Shown here: positions 44,401 to 54,166 of the stretch, one piece after another
Position numbering within the stretch: position 1 is the first letter of the stretch
Layout: every line of letters starts with the position of its first letter
From: Hyaloraphidium curvatum
Taxonomy: Eukaryota > Monoblepharomycota > Hyaloraphidiomycetes > Hyaloraphidiales > Hyaloraphidiaceae
Reading direction: 5' to 3'
Assembly (NCBI GenBank): GCA_025558095.1
Contig: JAIVFI010000001.1
Location: forward strand, 944,501 to 1,008,500
DNA length: 64,000 nucleotides
Translations under genes and position numbers: made by a program
Notes under the pieces: model-generated
Database searches by the model: none
Told to the model about the DNA's origin: nothing
The model's input: only the letters and a program-made list of their open reading frames with translations

Positions 44401-45119
44401 ACATCACTGGCGCCCAGGGCGTGCAGGTCCTTGCTGGCAACAACGAAAAGACTACGGTCAACATTGTCAACAGCGTGTTAGTTGTCGGAACCGCAAGCTT
44501 CGGAGAAATCCAAACCGAGGACATTTGTGTGTTTCTAGGTGCGAGAACCACTGTCAGCGTTAGGGCATCCACTGTCGTGTCTACTTCAATTGTTTGTCAC
44601 GGAACTTGCGATTGGGGAAGCGTGTTCTCGTCTGTGGCGGGAGCCAGGGTCACCATAAGCGAATCAGCGTTCGGTGTGTTCGATTTAGATGCCCTGAACA
44701 AAAGCAGCACCACTCGGAAGAACATGCTGTTTCTTGGTGGAGATGGCACTTTCCGCGCCGATGCCGTGACCTGGATTCTCCCGACCAAGCTACAAGGATC
44801 CAGTGCTCTAAAGACAAGAGTGCAACAGCAAAAGCTGCTCACTGGCGATCCTGGTTTGGCCTACATTGATCCACAAGATACAGTGATCACGAACGTGTGG
44901 GCGCAAGGTCAAACGGCAAATCTTTACCCACTTGAGAGGGACGGCACGGGAAAACCGGGCCTTCTGATCGGCAAGATAACGAATGCCAACCCTACTGGAG
45001 TCAACGCGTTGCGTAGCCCGATCTATCCATACGCCGTTCTCGTCACCGATGCCCTCGGCAACCCACGTACGGATCAACGGAGCCGACGCGACATAGGGGG
45101 CCTCCAAAAGGGCAAATGA
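41442..45119 (+). CDS. Secreted protein: cysteine-rich tandem repeats plus beta-helix
   Basis: The ATG at 41442 gives a signal peptide (AGLAFVLFGILFAEASGAG). After a splice and a threonine-rich linker (LTKTTTTTYTRYTATRRTTY) comes a cysteine-rich region. At least seven full repeats and one partial of about 40-50 residues share the pattern C-x2-G-x2-C-G-x3-N/D-G-C-G-G-x4-C-G-x-C (CGTQPNGCGGNVFCGTC, CGNQGDGCGGFISCGVC, CGSEPDGCGGFVRCGAC, CGYEDDGCGGVISC). Introns separate blocks, one with donor at about 42738 and acceptor at 42798. A second Thr/Ser linker (STTTRSTITRSTQSTTSTRT) leads to about 480 residues with parallel-beta-helix features (stacked strands, many Asn and Val/Ile) like pectate-lyase-fold proteins. 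No catalytic residues could be assigned. Probably an extracellular adhesin or polysaccharide-active protein. Confidence 0.75.
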
Positions 45120-45233
45120 GCAAAAAACTGTGATGTATAGCCTCCATTGCGAATGAAGTAGCTGGATTACCACTTTTAATGCGGCACGACGATTAGCTAC
45201 ACACCCGCCCTTGCCAATCTCCGCCGCCCTCGC

Positions 45234-46839
45234 TCACACGGCCTTCTTCCGGAACGACCACGCGTGCGCGTCCGAGCTCTGGCACCCCGTCACCATCCAG
45301 TCCGCATCGATGTCGCACCTCGTCAGGTTCGAATGGCTGCTCACCCTCATCTCCGCCAGCACCGGCGACCGCCCGCCGGCGCGGCCGAAGAACCGCGGGT
45401 CGAGGATGCGCGCGCAGCCGTCGAAGCCGGCCGTCGCGACGAGGTTCTCCGACCACCGTTTGACGGAGAGGCCAGCGACGGGGCCGCCGAAGACGTCGAC
45501 GGTGTGGACGAGGGGGTTCTCCGCACGGGGATCCCACAGACGGATCGTGCTGCGAATGGGAAAGGATGTCAGCTGGGCGGCGTACGGGCTGCGGCGCGCG
45601 AGCTCACCGATCGACGCTCCCCGACACGAGCAGGTTCCCGTCCTCGATCGGCTTCTCCAGGCACCAGATCCAGTGCTCGTGCCCCTTCATCACCCGCAGC
45701 TTGCGCGGCGACGGCAGCGCGCCGTACACGCGCACGGGGGTGCCGAGGTCAGAGACGTGGATCTCGCCGTCGTTGCCGGACGTGTACATCCGCGACCCGT
45801 CGTATGCGACCGCGTTGACCGCGTACGTCGATGTCAACGAATGAGCGTAGTGCATGGATGGCGAGAGCTGCAGGGGGTTGCGCGTGGCCACCGCCGGGTC
45901 GGGCGGGTCCACGTTGGCGGTCTGGTAGATGTGCGCCGAGCCGTCGAAGGAGCACGTAAAGGCCAGATCGTTGCCGTACCCGCGCGCCGTGACGGCGGGC
46001 GCCATGTGGTGGCCCAGATCGGCGCGCCGGACCATGCGCCAGGCGGTACGGTCCGCGCCAAACTCCTTGATGCGCTGGATGAGGTCCGACTTTTCGAAGC
46101 ACCCGGCCGAAGAGATCCCGCGCCGGGCCAAAATCTCCTTGAGCTCGGCGGCCTTCAGTGCCTCAAGATCCGTCGTGCCGGGCTCGAAAATGTCGATGAT
46201 CTGGGCCCGGCCGGAAAAGGTGCTCGTGAGGAACCTGTTGCCGCCCAGCACGGCGTCGCGCCTGATGTCGAACAGCCCGGCCTCGGAGCCGCCCGAGGAG
46301 TCGCCCTGCGGCGAAAAGGTGGCGACCAGCTCCGTCGTGTCGAGGTTCCAGAGCTTGAGGTGGCCGTCGTCGCCGGCCGAGAGGGCGTGCGGGGCGGTGC
46401 GCGGGCCGGGCTCCACGAGGGCGGCGCCGAACACGCGGCCCTCGTGGCCCAGCGGGCGGTCCCGCGGGCCGGGCAGCGAGGTGGTGACGTGAGGACGCCC
46501 TGACCGCCAGCGACGCTCGACGTCCGCGGCCTCGCGGGCGAGCTCGAGCCAGGGGGCGTCGGGCGGGTTCCGCGGCGCATGGCGGCGGAAGGACGTCGGG
46601 AAGAGGGTCTTGTAGGCGGATCGCCACACGCCGTTGTCGAGGCAGATTGCGTGGAGGTGCCGCGACGTGCGCGACAGCCGCAGAACGTCGGCCGGCGGCA
46701 GCCAGCGGGCCACCCGGAGCAGCAGCTCGCCGGGCAGGGCGGAAAACTCGGGAGGTTCCGGGGCAGAGTTTGTCTCGGCATCTACGGCCTCCCCGGCATT
46801 CCCGGCGTCGGGATCGTGCGCGGATGCCACGGTGCTCAT
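45234..46839 (-). CDS. F-box protein with SAP-like insert and WD40 repeats
   Basis: The ATG at 46839 leads into a disordered start, then an F-box at about residues 32-75 (FSALPGELLLRVARWLPPAD, VLRLSRTSRHLHAICLDNGV). WD40 repeats begin with GHEGRVFGAALVEPG and SAGDDGHLKLWNLDTTELVA. Between blades (about residues 225-262) lies a SAP/ARMET-like helix-extended-helix, TDLEALKAAELKEILARRGI then FEKSDLIQRIKEFG. Further blades include GNDLAFTCSFDGSAHIYQTA, YTSGNDGEIHVSDLG, GHEHWIWCLEKPIEDGNLLV, and, over an intron at about 45540-45610, STIRLWDPRAENPLVHTVD and VATAGFDGCARILDPRFFG. It ends RKKAV. Presumed SCF ubiquitin-ligase substrate receptor. The domain combination is unusual. It is head-to-head with NSE2 (188 bp). 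Confidence 0.8.
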
Positions 46840-47027
46840 CGCGCGGGGTGGGCGAGCGGCGGCCGGCTCCCGACCGGTGGCTCGACAAGAGAATAAAGCA
46901 CCGAGGACTTTTAGCCCCGGAAAACCAGTTTTCCGCGGCGGAATCGGCCGGGCGTTCGCAGAAGGTAGGTTCAAGCTTTGCCGAAGTCTCAGCTGCCAGA
47001 GGACGTTCGGCGGATCGACCTCCAACG

Positions 47028-48088
47028 ATGGGCGCGTCGCAGGAACCCGTGGCCACGCAGTCCCCGCGGTCGCCGCAAAAGGAGCGCCAGCCGGTCCTCG
47101 TGCGCGGGACAGGAGCGTGGGTGCCGCCCGGTCGCCCTCCGCTCCTTCTCTGAGAGCCTTCCCTCCCCGCTGCGCCCGCCAGGCTGCCGGGAATGGTCCG
47201 TGAATACAAGACCGCCGGCGAGAACATGGAGAGCTTCCTCGACGTGGGCGTCGTTGCGGCCGCGGAGCCCCCCGGGCCTCACCCGCAGCCCTTCCGCGAC
47301 CGCGGTCCCAGAACGCGACCGACAGCGCCGTGTCGCTCGAGGAGAACAACCAGGCGGAAAAGGTCGCCGACCTGAAGCAGCTGGTCAAGAACATCATCGA
47401 TCTGCAGGAGGACTGCAGGATCCGCGCCGAGGTGCTGGCAGGTGGGCTCCCTCCGACTTGGCCCTTCCTTTGTCAGGTTGCCGATGTCGCCTCCCGGCGA
47501 CGCAGAGATCCAGACCCAGATCAGCACCGGCCCCGGCATTGCAGACCCCCGCGCCCTCTTCCTCGAAAAGTACGAGGCCGCCTTCGCCGCGTACCTCGCC
47601 CGCCCGGACCCGGACCGGTTCAAGGGGCGGCAGGCGTACGACGAGTTCCGGCGGCAGGTGTGGGAGGTCCGGCACGAGGGCGAGGTGCTGCCGGACGAGG
47701 GGCAAGTGGACGAGGAGGCGGACTTGATCCAGGGCACGCAGAAGCTGCCGACAAAGTGCCCGCTCACCAAGGTGTGGCTGGAGGACCCGGTGGAGGTGCC
47801 GCGGTGCAAGCACGTGTTTTCCCGGGCGGCCATCATGCAGATGGAGGTGCTGCAAGGGCTCGTGGAGGTGGGTGCTCATCTCATCGACCGGCAGATGGCC
47901 AGCTGACCATGCCTGCCCCAAAGTGCCCTGTGCCGGCCTGCAAAACGCGCTTCAGGAAGACGGACCTGCTGCCCCGGAAGGACATCGTGAAGCACGTCGA
48001 GCGGGAGCGGAGGAAGTTGCAGCAGCGGGCGGAGGACGGCGAGGAGGAGGACGAGGAGGACGACGAGGAGTTTGCGAAATTCCGATAG
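47028..48088 (+). CDS. NSE2: SMC5/6 complex SUMO E3 ligase Nse2/Mms21
   Basis: Mms21 attaches SUMO to DNA-repair and cohesin targets while bound to Smc5. Five exons are joined over introns 47117-47182, 47244-47311, 47442-47505 and 47868-47923 (56-68 nt each). The result is 268 aa with no frame conflict, starting MGASQEPVATQSPRSPQKER. The helical Smc5-binding part includes NNQAEKVADLKQLVKNIIDL and FLEKYEAAFAAYLAR. The SP-RING reads TKCPLTKVWLEDPVEVPRCK then HVFSRAAI, and after the last intron CPVPACKTRFRKTDLLPRKD, supplying the conserved Cys/His set. The acidic tail (EEEDEEDDEE) is typical. The short exons make the start easy to miss. Confidence 0.9.
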
Positions 48089-50065
48089 CGAGCCCGTTCT
48101 ATACCATTGGATGTACAGACTTCCCTCATGAACTATTCCCGCTGCTTCATTCTTTTACCGTCTTTGACGTAACGTCTTGCCGATCTTGCCGTCCTGCCGC
48201 GTCGAAACCCCGACCGTGCACGTGCGGGAGAGCGAGGATTCCAGTGCGAGCCGAAGCCCGCGCCGGTTTCAACGACACTCTCCCCGCCCGAAGGCTCCTC
48301 GGGGCGCCAGGCCGGCGCCCTTACCCCGTGCCGATCGTGGCCCTTGGTCCTTGTCGCCCTGCCACACTGCCGCCTTGAACCCCGATCGTGCACGTGCGGG
48401 AGGGCGAGTATTCCAGCGCGAGCCGAAGCCCGCGCCGGTCTCAACGACACTCTCCCGCCCGAAGGCTCCTCGGGACACCAGGCCCAACAACCCCTCCTCG
48501 CCCTAAGACTCCTCGGGGCGCCAGGCTGGCGACCCTTACCCCGTGCCGATCGTGGCCCTCGCTTCTTGTCGTCCTGCCGCCCTGGCGCCTAGTCGTCCTG
48601 CCGCCCTGGCGCCTTGCCGTCTTGACGCCTTGCCGACTTGCCGTGCCTGGGACCTGCGAGGGAACGATGTACAGCGCCGCGCAGGCAGAGGGGACAGGCA
48701 GGCCCGGAGAGCAGTGGCGGACGGCGTCGTCAAACGACCCGCGCGCTTAGTGCTGCACCGAGGTGCTCGGGCTTTGGCCCGTCTCCCGCACCTGCCCGCC
48801 CCCCACCTGCCGGGCAGAAGCCGGCCCCGCAGCCAGCGCCGAAGCGCCGTCCGGAGACCGGCCTCGGAGAACCCGGGCGGATGCGGCCGCCTGGGCACGG
48901 GCTCCGGCAGCACCAAGGCCGCCCTCCGAAGAGTGAGCCCGGCCGGGTCCGCACCGGACCCGGGTCCCCGTTCCCGCTCTGCGCAGCGCCGCCGCCTTGA
49001 TGTCCACCAGCCTTGCTCGAGGAACGGGCCAGCGCGCACTCACCTCGCATGCATCTGCCACCTCTGCACCAGGGAGCTCGTGGGCCGTCGGAGGCTTGGC
49101 CGCGGCTCCGAAGAGACCACCGGCTGCCGCCCCACCACAAGGGTGCTCCCGGGGTTGTACCCCCTCTCTCGCAGCCCGGCGAGCCCCCTGGTCGCCCCGC
49201 GGTACGCCGGCGGCGGAGAGCAGCATGCACCGCCCGCCGGCGCCGGCATTCGGGGGTTGCCGGATGGGTGCGGCAGCTTTGGCGCCGGCTCCGGCCATCC
49301 GGCCTCTCGAGGAGCCGGCGCCGGGGCCGCACCCGCCCGGACCCCCGAACCTGCCTCCCCCGCCCGCGCCGCCGTCCAATCGGGTGTTTCCGATGCAGCG
49401 ACAGCGCGGGCACGCGTGCACCCGGCGCCCCGCGGTCCCGCCGGCCGCCCGATGCCGCCCGCGCGCGAGACGCCGTCCCAAACAATGGGCCGTGCGCGGG
49501 CGCGGGAGCAGCTGCGGCCCCGCCGCGCCGCACGGCTGTCTGCATTACTGCAGGCAGCCGGCGGGCGCGGCGGCGGGCCGGGCTGGCGGCGTGGCGCGGG
49601 CGGGGAGTGATTGTAGTGGGGTTCCGGATGCATAGTCTCAGATTGGGATGCCGCCGCCTTATATGTACCTTCAACCCTAGCTCTAACCTAGCGGGCCGCC
49701 GTCCGGCATCCGAATCCGGCGCATCGTGCCGCCCTGTGCGCTCTCCGCGGGTCGCGGGGCCTCAAGCAATTACATTCGGCCGCACAGCGGAGATACCGCC
49801 GTGGGCGCCTGCCCGCCGTAGCGGGAGACAGGCGACAGAATGCCATGTTTGCGATCACGCGGTACTTGCTCGTGGCGCCTTTTGGAGCTGTACGTGGCCG
49901 GAGGAGCCCGATGAGTAGTCGGTTCGCTGCTTGCCTCTTCAGAATTGACGGCAGAACGGGCCGACTCCCTCGCGTGCCGCGGCGGACGCCGTTTCGAGGG
50001 CCAGAAGGGTTGTCCAACTAGTCTGTTCAAGAATGCACTGCTCCGCGACAATCATTTCCCGTGAT
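48089..50065. other. Gene-poor, repeat-bearing GC-rich spacer
   Basis: About 2 kb without a supportable gene. Long open frames exist on both strands between 48540 and 49670, but they are Arg/Pro/Gly/Ala-rich, overlap each other throughout and show no conserved motif, as expected from very GC-rich DNA. The left part has tandem repeats (48204-48614). Near 49650 is a small AT-richer patch (CTTATATGTACC followed by AACCCTAGCTCTAACCTAG). No RNA gene structure was recognised. Confidence 0.55.
48204..48614. repeat. Imperfect tandem duplication with 24-bp sub-repeats
   Basis: A segment at 48204-48376 (with GTGCACGTGCGGGAG, GCGAGCCGAAGCCCGCGCCG, CAACGACACTCTCC, CCCGAAGGCTCCTCGGG, CCCCGTGCCGATCGTGGCCC in order) recurs at 48377-48560. 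The second copy has a roughly 45-bp insertion and about 5-10 percent mismatches. It ends in two tandem 24-bp-spaced copies of GTCGTCCTGCCGCCCTGGCG at 48568 and 48592, followed by degenerate CTTGCCG units. No terminal repeats or ORF mark it as a transposon. Confidence 0.75.
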
Positions 50066-51146
50066 TTAAGCCCGCGCCCGAGGCAAAGCCGGCCTCCCGT
50101 CCCCCTTCTGGCCCTCCCTCGCATCTTTCCCCTCCGCGCCCCGCTCGCCGTCCTCGTCGACGATGGGGACGTACACCGGCGGCCGCGAGAAATGGTCCAG
50201 CGCCTTTTCCAGCTCGTCCAGCGTGCCCTCGATCCTCCTGCGCCGCGCCTTCATGGCCAGCGTGTCCACGACGATGGGCATGCGCGAGAGCTCGTCGATG
50301 AGCCGGTCCTGCTCTGCGAACGCGGCACCGCGTCAACACATCCGTGCTGCATCACAACGAGAAACCCACTTCGGCGGAGGTACTCGAGCGTCTCGAGCCG
50401 TTCCTCCTCGGGCATCACCGCAAAACCGGGCGGGATGGCGCGGATCCGCCGGCGCTCGGCGAGCTCCTCCTCCCGCCTGCGCTCCTCCCGGGCCCACTCG
50501 TCCTTGCGCTTCGTCAGACTGGCGGGAGATGTGAGCTTTTTCGTCGGCGGAGGTAAGCGGAGCCTGGAGCAACCCACTAGGCCGGAATCTGCCCCGGAAA
50601 CGTCGGTATCGACGCCGTCCGGCCGTTCGACTGGCCCTTGCCCGACTGAATTGACACGAAGGCGTCAGCTGTCGCCGCCGTAGCTGGAAGGGCGGGGCGG
50701 CCCACCTTCAGCGGCGTCTCCTTTGCTCTCGCCGCGTTGAGCCCCACGTAGTCCACCGCCGGCCGCCCCTGCGCGCACGCGGCCCGGGCCCTGCACCCGG
50801 CCGCGCAGCACGGACACACCCCGTGGTCCTCCTCCCCTGCCGCTTTCTGTGGCGCCCCTGTGGCCGCCCCCAGTTCGCGGGCCCCCTTGGTCCCCCGCGT
50901 GTCGACGCGCGCCGGCACGCCCTCGAACTCGCGCAGCCTGAACGGCCGCGGCTTCGGCGCCGCGTCCTCCCTTTTCTTTGTTTGCACCGCGCGCTCGAGC
51001 TCGCGCAGCCGCGCGCGGTTGCGCCGGTCGAAGTCCTCGCCGCCCGCGCGCCGCCGCTCCGTCAGCGCGAGCCCGCCGATGTCCGACAGCAGCCGCGCGA
51101 CCGCCGCGCCCGAGAGCTCCTGCCGCAGCCGCTTCTTGGCGTCCAT
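50066..51146 (-). CDS. Enkurin-domain protein (ciliary)
   Basis: Enkurin-domain proteins are components of cilia and flagella, for example microtubule inner proteins of the axoneme. The C-terminal motif is clear: KLTSPASLTKRKDEWAREE, then RRRIRAIPPGFAVMPEEERL, then ETLEYLRRKQDRLIDELSRM (joined over an intron near 50282-50350). IVVDTLAMKARRRRIEGTL and EKALDHFSRPPVYVPI follow, the usual order PPGF, L-E-x-L, mid-helix and FSRPxVYV. The N-terminal exon (MDAKKRLRQELSGAAVARLL) is basic and helical with a Cys cluster (VCPCCAAGCRARAAC) of unknown meaning. The join between exon 1 and the motif exon (around 50530-50640) is not resolved. Family versus ENKUR or ENKD1 paralogue cannot be decided. Confidence 0.8.
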
Positions 51147-51406
51147 GATTTTGGGGGGAGGGGCAGGGGGCCAATTCGGAAGTCGGGTTGGCTCACCCGC
51201 GTCCGGCGGGCCATGGGTTCCCAGTTCCCATCAGGACAAGCGGCGATCAGTCCGGCCGTCTCGCGTCGCAGGCTGCCATTTACATTCATGGAATCAAGAG
51301 TGGGTATCGTTTCCGCGCTTCCTGCCCCCTTCCCGCCCTCTTCGCCCCGCAGACGAGCAAGGTCCCCGTCCTCCCCATCTGCCGTCCCTCCAGCACCCGT
51401 CCAGCC

Positions 51407-52049
51407 CTACCGCCCCTTCTTCCCCTTGCCACGCACCGGCCCTCCGCCCTTTTTCGGCTGCTGCGGCGTCGCCCGCTTCCCCGGCACCGACGGCGACGCG
51501 CCGGCCGCCTGCGCCCCCGACGGCGCGCCTCCCGTTGCTGAAAGGCGGAGCAGTGCCGCATCGAACACAAACGGACAACGTAGTTGGTTGGAAGGGGGGG
51601 AAACGGGCCCGAAGGTCAGCGAATCGTCTCCCTCCCGCAAGACAGAGAACCCACGGGCCCCCGCGACCGCCGCGGCCTGCTCCGCCCCCTCCTCCGGCGC
51701 CTTCCTGCACATCATCTTCTCCATCAGCGACCTGTTGAGCCGCTCCAGCTTCCGCAGGTCCGGCAGCCGGTCAGTGCGGTACGACAGCGTCTGCCGCCCG
51801 CGGAGCGCTGGTCAGCCCGCATTCCGGCCCGGGAGCATGCGGGGAGGGTCACCGTCGGGCCGTCGGTCACCCGCAGGATCAGCATCCCGTCCGCGTGGCG
51901 GTAGCGCGTCACGAAGCGCGTCTGGGGCGTCGCGTTCAGGGCGGGACCGGAGGGCGGGGGCGGGCGGGGCAACCCACCCGCGTCGGCGCGGCGGCGTAGA
52001 GCTCCTCGACCGCGCGCTGGAACTCGTCCCACAGCTCGATGTACACCAT
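51407..52049 (-). CDS. SRP9: Signal recognition particle subunit SRP9
   Basis: SRP9 pairs with SRP14 on the Alu domain of SRP RNA to slow translation. The ATG at 52049 gives MVYIELWDEFQRAVEELYAA. Removing introns 51922-51977 (56 nt) and 51791-51852 (62 nt) yields TRFVTRYRHADGMLILRVTD, GPTTLSYRTDRLPDLRKLER and LNRSLMEKMM, the SRP9 fold in full. A probable third intron of about 110 nt leads to a basic tail (PKKGGGPVRGKGKKGR), reminiscent of the extended, Lys-rich fungal Srp21. Divergent from JMJD5 by 100 bp. Confidence 0.85.
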
Positions 52050-52149
52050 CGCGGGATGTGTGGAGGGGAGAAACAAAGTGGTCTTGACTCCGCGTCGCCG
52101 AACTTCTGGGAGGCGATCACCACCTGCCAACCGATCCGTCCGGCGAGCG
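52050..52149. promoter_or_regulatory. Bidirectional promoter, SRP9/JMJD5
   Basis: Exactly 100 bp separates the two start codons. No core element was recognised. Inferred from gene arrangement. Confidence 0.35.
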
Positions 52150-53594
52150 ATGGAGCTGCGGGACGCGTGGCGCAAAGCAAAGGACGCGCTCGTCCGCGAG
52201 CTCGGCGGCGGCGAGGTGCCCGGCGAGCCCGCGGAGCCCCCCGCGAAGCGCCGCCGCGCCGAAGCTGTCCCGGACAGGGGCCCCGCCTCCAACACTGGTG
52301 GGCTGCCCTGCTTCCCCCTGCCGAATCATTATATCGATCTCTCAATTGTCCCCAATCAGCATACTACGCGTCCTGGCAGCTGGACCTGTGGCGCCGCACG
52401 CTCGCCGCCCTCTCCGCGGACCCGCCCGACGCCGAAGCCGCCCGCTCGGGCGCCGCCGCGCTGCTCGAGGCCGAGTGGCTGGAGCTCCACTCGCGATACT
52501 ACAAGGACGTCTCGGCGGCCACCAGGCGCGCGTACGCGGACGCGGCGCTGTGCGGGGCGCTGTGCGCTTCTCTCCCCCTGGTGGGCGAAACTCCGGAAGG
52601 GGAGGAAGGGGTGGTGAGGGCCAAGGAGGCGATCGGGATGCTGGACGATGCGCTGGTCATGGTCGGCAGGCCGCGGGGCGACAGACTCGTGGACGACCTC
52701 GTGGAGGCGCTCGAGGGTCTGCTGGAGCGCGAACAGCCCCCGGTACGGACCCCGGCGTCCTCCTTCAGCATCGGCGACCCGCCTCCCATGGACCTCACCC
52801 GCCCCGTGCGGCGGCTGGACAAGCCCATGTCTCTGTCGGCCTTTGCCGCCCACGTCGCGGGGCCGTGCACCCCGTTCGTCGTCTCTGGCCTGCTGGACCA
52901 CTGGCCCGCGCTCTCGGACCGGCCGTGGTCCGACCTCGGCTACTTCGAGAAACTGGTCGGGCGGCATCGTCGCGTGCCCGTGGAGCTCGGCGGGCGCTAC
53001 ACCGACGACGACTGGGCCCAAAAGATCATTCCGTTCGGCGAGTTCCTGGACGACTACGTGGTCGGCGGCGGGCGGAGCAGCCCCGGCCCCGACCGCGACG
53101 GGATCGAGCTCCGGCAGGGCTACCTCGCTCAGCACGACCTGATGGGGCAGATCCCGCGGCTGCGGGCGGACGTGGCGGTGCCCGACTACGCGTTTGCGAT
53201 CGGCGCCTCGGACGCCTCGGACCGGCCCCCGCCGGACCCGATCGTCAACCTCTGGTTCGGCCCCGCGGGCACCGTCTCCCCCGCGCACACGGACCCGCAC
53301 CACAACCTGTACGCGCAGGTCGCCGGTCACAAGTACGCGCGCCTCTTCGCGCCCTCCCAGGCGGAAAGGCTGTACCCCGCGGGCGGGATCATCTCCAACA
53401 CGTCGCGTGTGGACGTCGAGGACCCCGACCTCGCGGAGCACCCGCTGTTTGCCGGGGCAGAGTACGAGGAGGCGGTGCTCGCGCCGGGGGACCTGCTGTT
53501 CATACCCAAAGGGTGGTGGCACTACCTGCGCAGCCTGACGGTGTCGTGCAGCGTGTCATTCTGGCTGCCCGATGCGGTTGGGGAGGGGGGTTAG
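52150..53594 (+). CDS. KDM8: JmjC-domain oxygenase JMJD5/KDM8 type
   Basis: A Fe(II)/2-oxoglutarate oxygenase; JMJD5 hydroxylates arginines and has been linked to histone processing. Exon 1 (MELRDAWRKAKDALVREL, with a basic PAKRRRAE) joins over a 64-nt intron to AYYASWQLDLWRRTLAALSA, the N-terminal helical region of JMJD5. The JmjC half has CTPFVVSGLLDHWPALSDRP, WSDLGYFEKLVGRHRRVPVE, WAQKIIPFGEFLDDYV, NLWFGPAGTVSPAHTDPHHN (iron-binding His and Asp), LYAQVAGHKYARLFAP, and LLFIPKGWWHYLRSLTVSCS (second His and helper residues). The order matches JMJD5, including YLAQHDLMGQIPRLRADV. About 460 aa. A longer open frame upstream to 50823 is not coding. Confidence 0.92.
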
Positions 53595-54166
53595 CGGGCG
53601 GTGCTGCCTGCGGCGGATCGGGGGACGATTCGAGGATTTCGACCCCCGCGGGCAATCGGGCTGGTGCCGACGCGGCATCTGTGCGGCCTGCTGAGGCGGC
53701 AGGGGGTAATCATGGCCTGGGGCGCAATGAAGAGTACCTGTGTGTCGGATGGAAGGCGGGGGGGGGGGGGGGGGGGGCGATCGCAGGCCTGACCTCCCAG
53801 AAGTGCGGGGGGCGTTTGTTTACGCGCTTTTGTTGTGCTTCGTGACGCGGCAGTCCGGACCATTTTCTCCGCCGGTGGCGACGCGGCAGCCGGCTTGGCA
53901 CGCGCCAACGTGCCGGACGCGACCATCCATCAGTCGCAGCGAGTCCAGCCGCCGATCGCCGCGTTGCCCCGCGATCTCCGGTGCTGCGGTGGTCCCGGGG
54001 CGGCAGACGTTCTGGACACGACCGGTTGTGTTTTCACCAGCCGGACGCCCAGCCCGTCTCCTCTAGCACGTCGGCCGGGGGTGCCTGCCGGCGCGAGCAC
54101 CAGCGCGGCGAGGAGCGCGGCGAGGAGCAGCGGGCGGACGGCCGGCCGGAGCCGCGCGCCGCCGCC
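53595..54166. other. Intergenic region with a homopolymer
   Basis: No supportable gene. It contains a 20-G run at 53758-53777 and otherwise mixed GC-rich sequence. It probably holds the JMJD5 3' end and the promoter of the following orphan gene. Confidence 0.5.
53758..53777 (+). repeat. Homopolymer of 20 G
   Basis: An uninterrupted run of 20 G residues, flanked by GGAAGGC on the left and CGATCGCAGG on the right. Such a run can fold into G-quadruplex and is also prone to length error in sequencing. Confidence 0.95.

Noticed and set aside
45320..45335. A tRNA B-box-like word (GGTTCGAATGG)
   Set aside because: It lies antisense in an F-box/WD40 exon, with no A box or cloverleaf around it.
48540..49674. 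Overlapping long frames on both strands (355 and 314 codons)
   Set aside because: Low-complexity Arg/Pro/Gly composition, no motif, and full overlap on opposite strands point to chance openness in GC-rich DNA.
50823..53594. A plus-strand open frame of 923 codons suggesting a giant JmjC fusion
   Set aside because: The first two-thirds are antisense to enkurin and SRP9 and lack homology. The JMJD5 gene starts at 52150 with its own exon 1 and intron.
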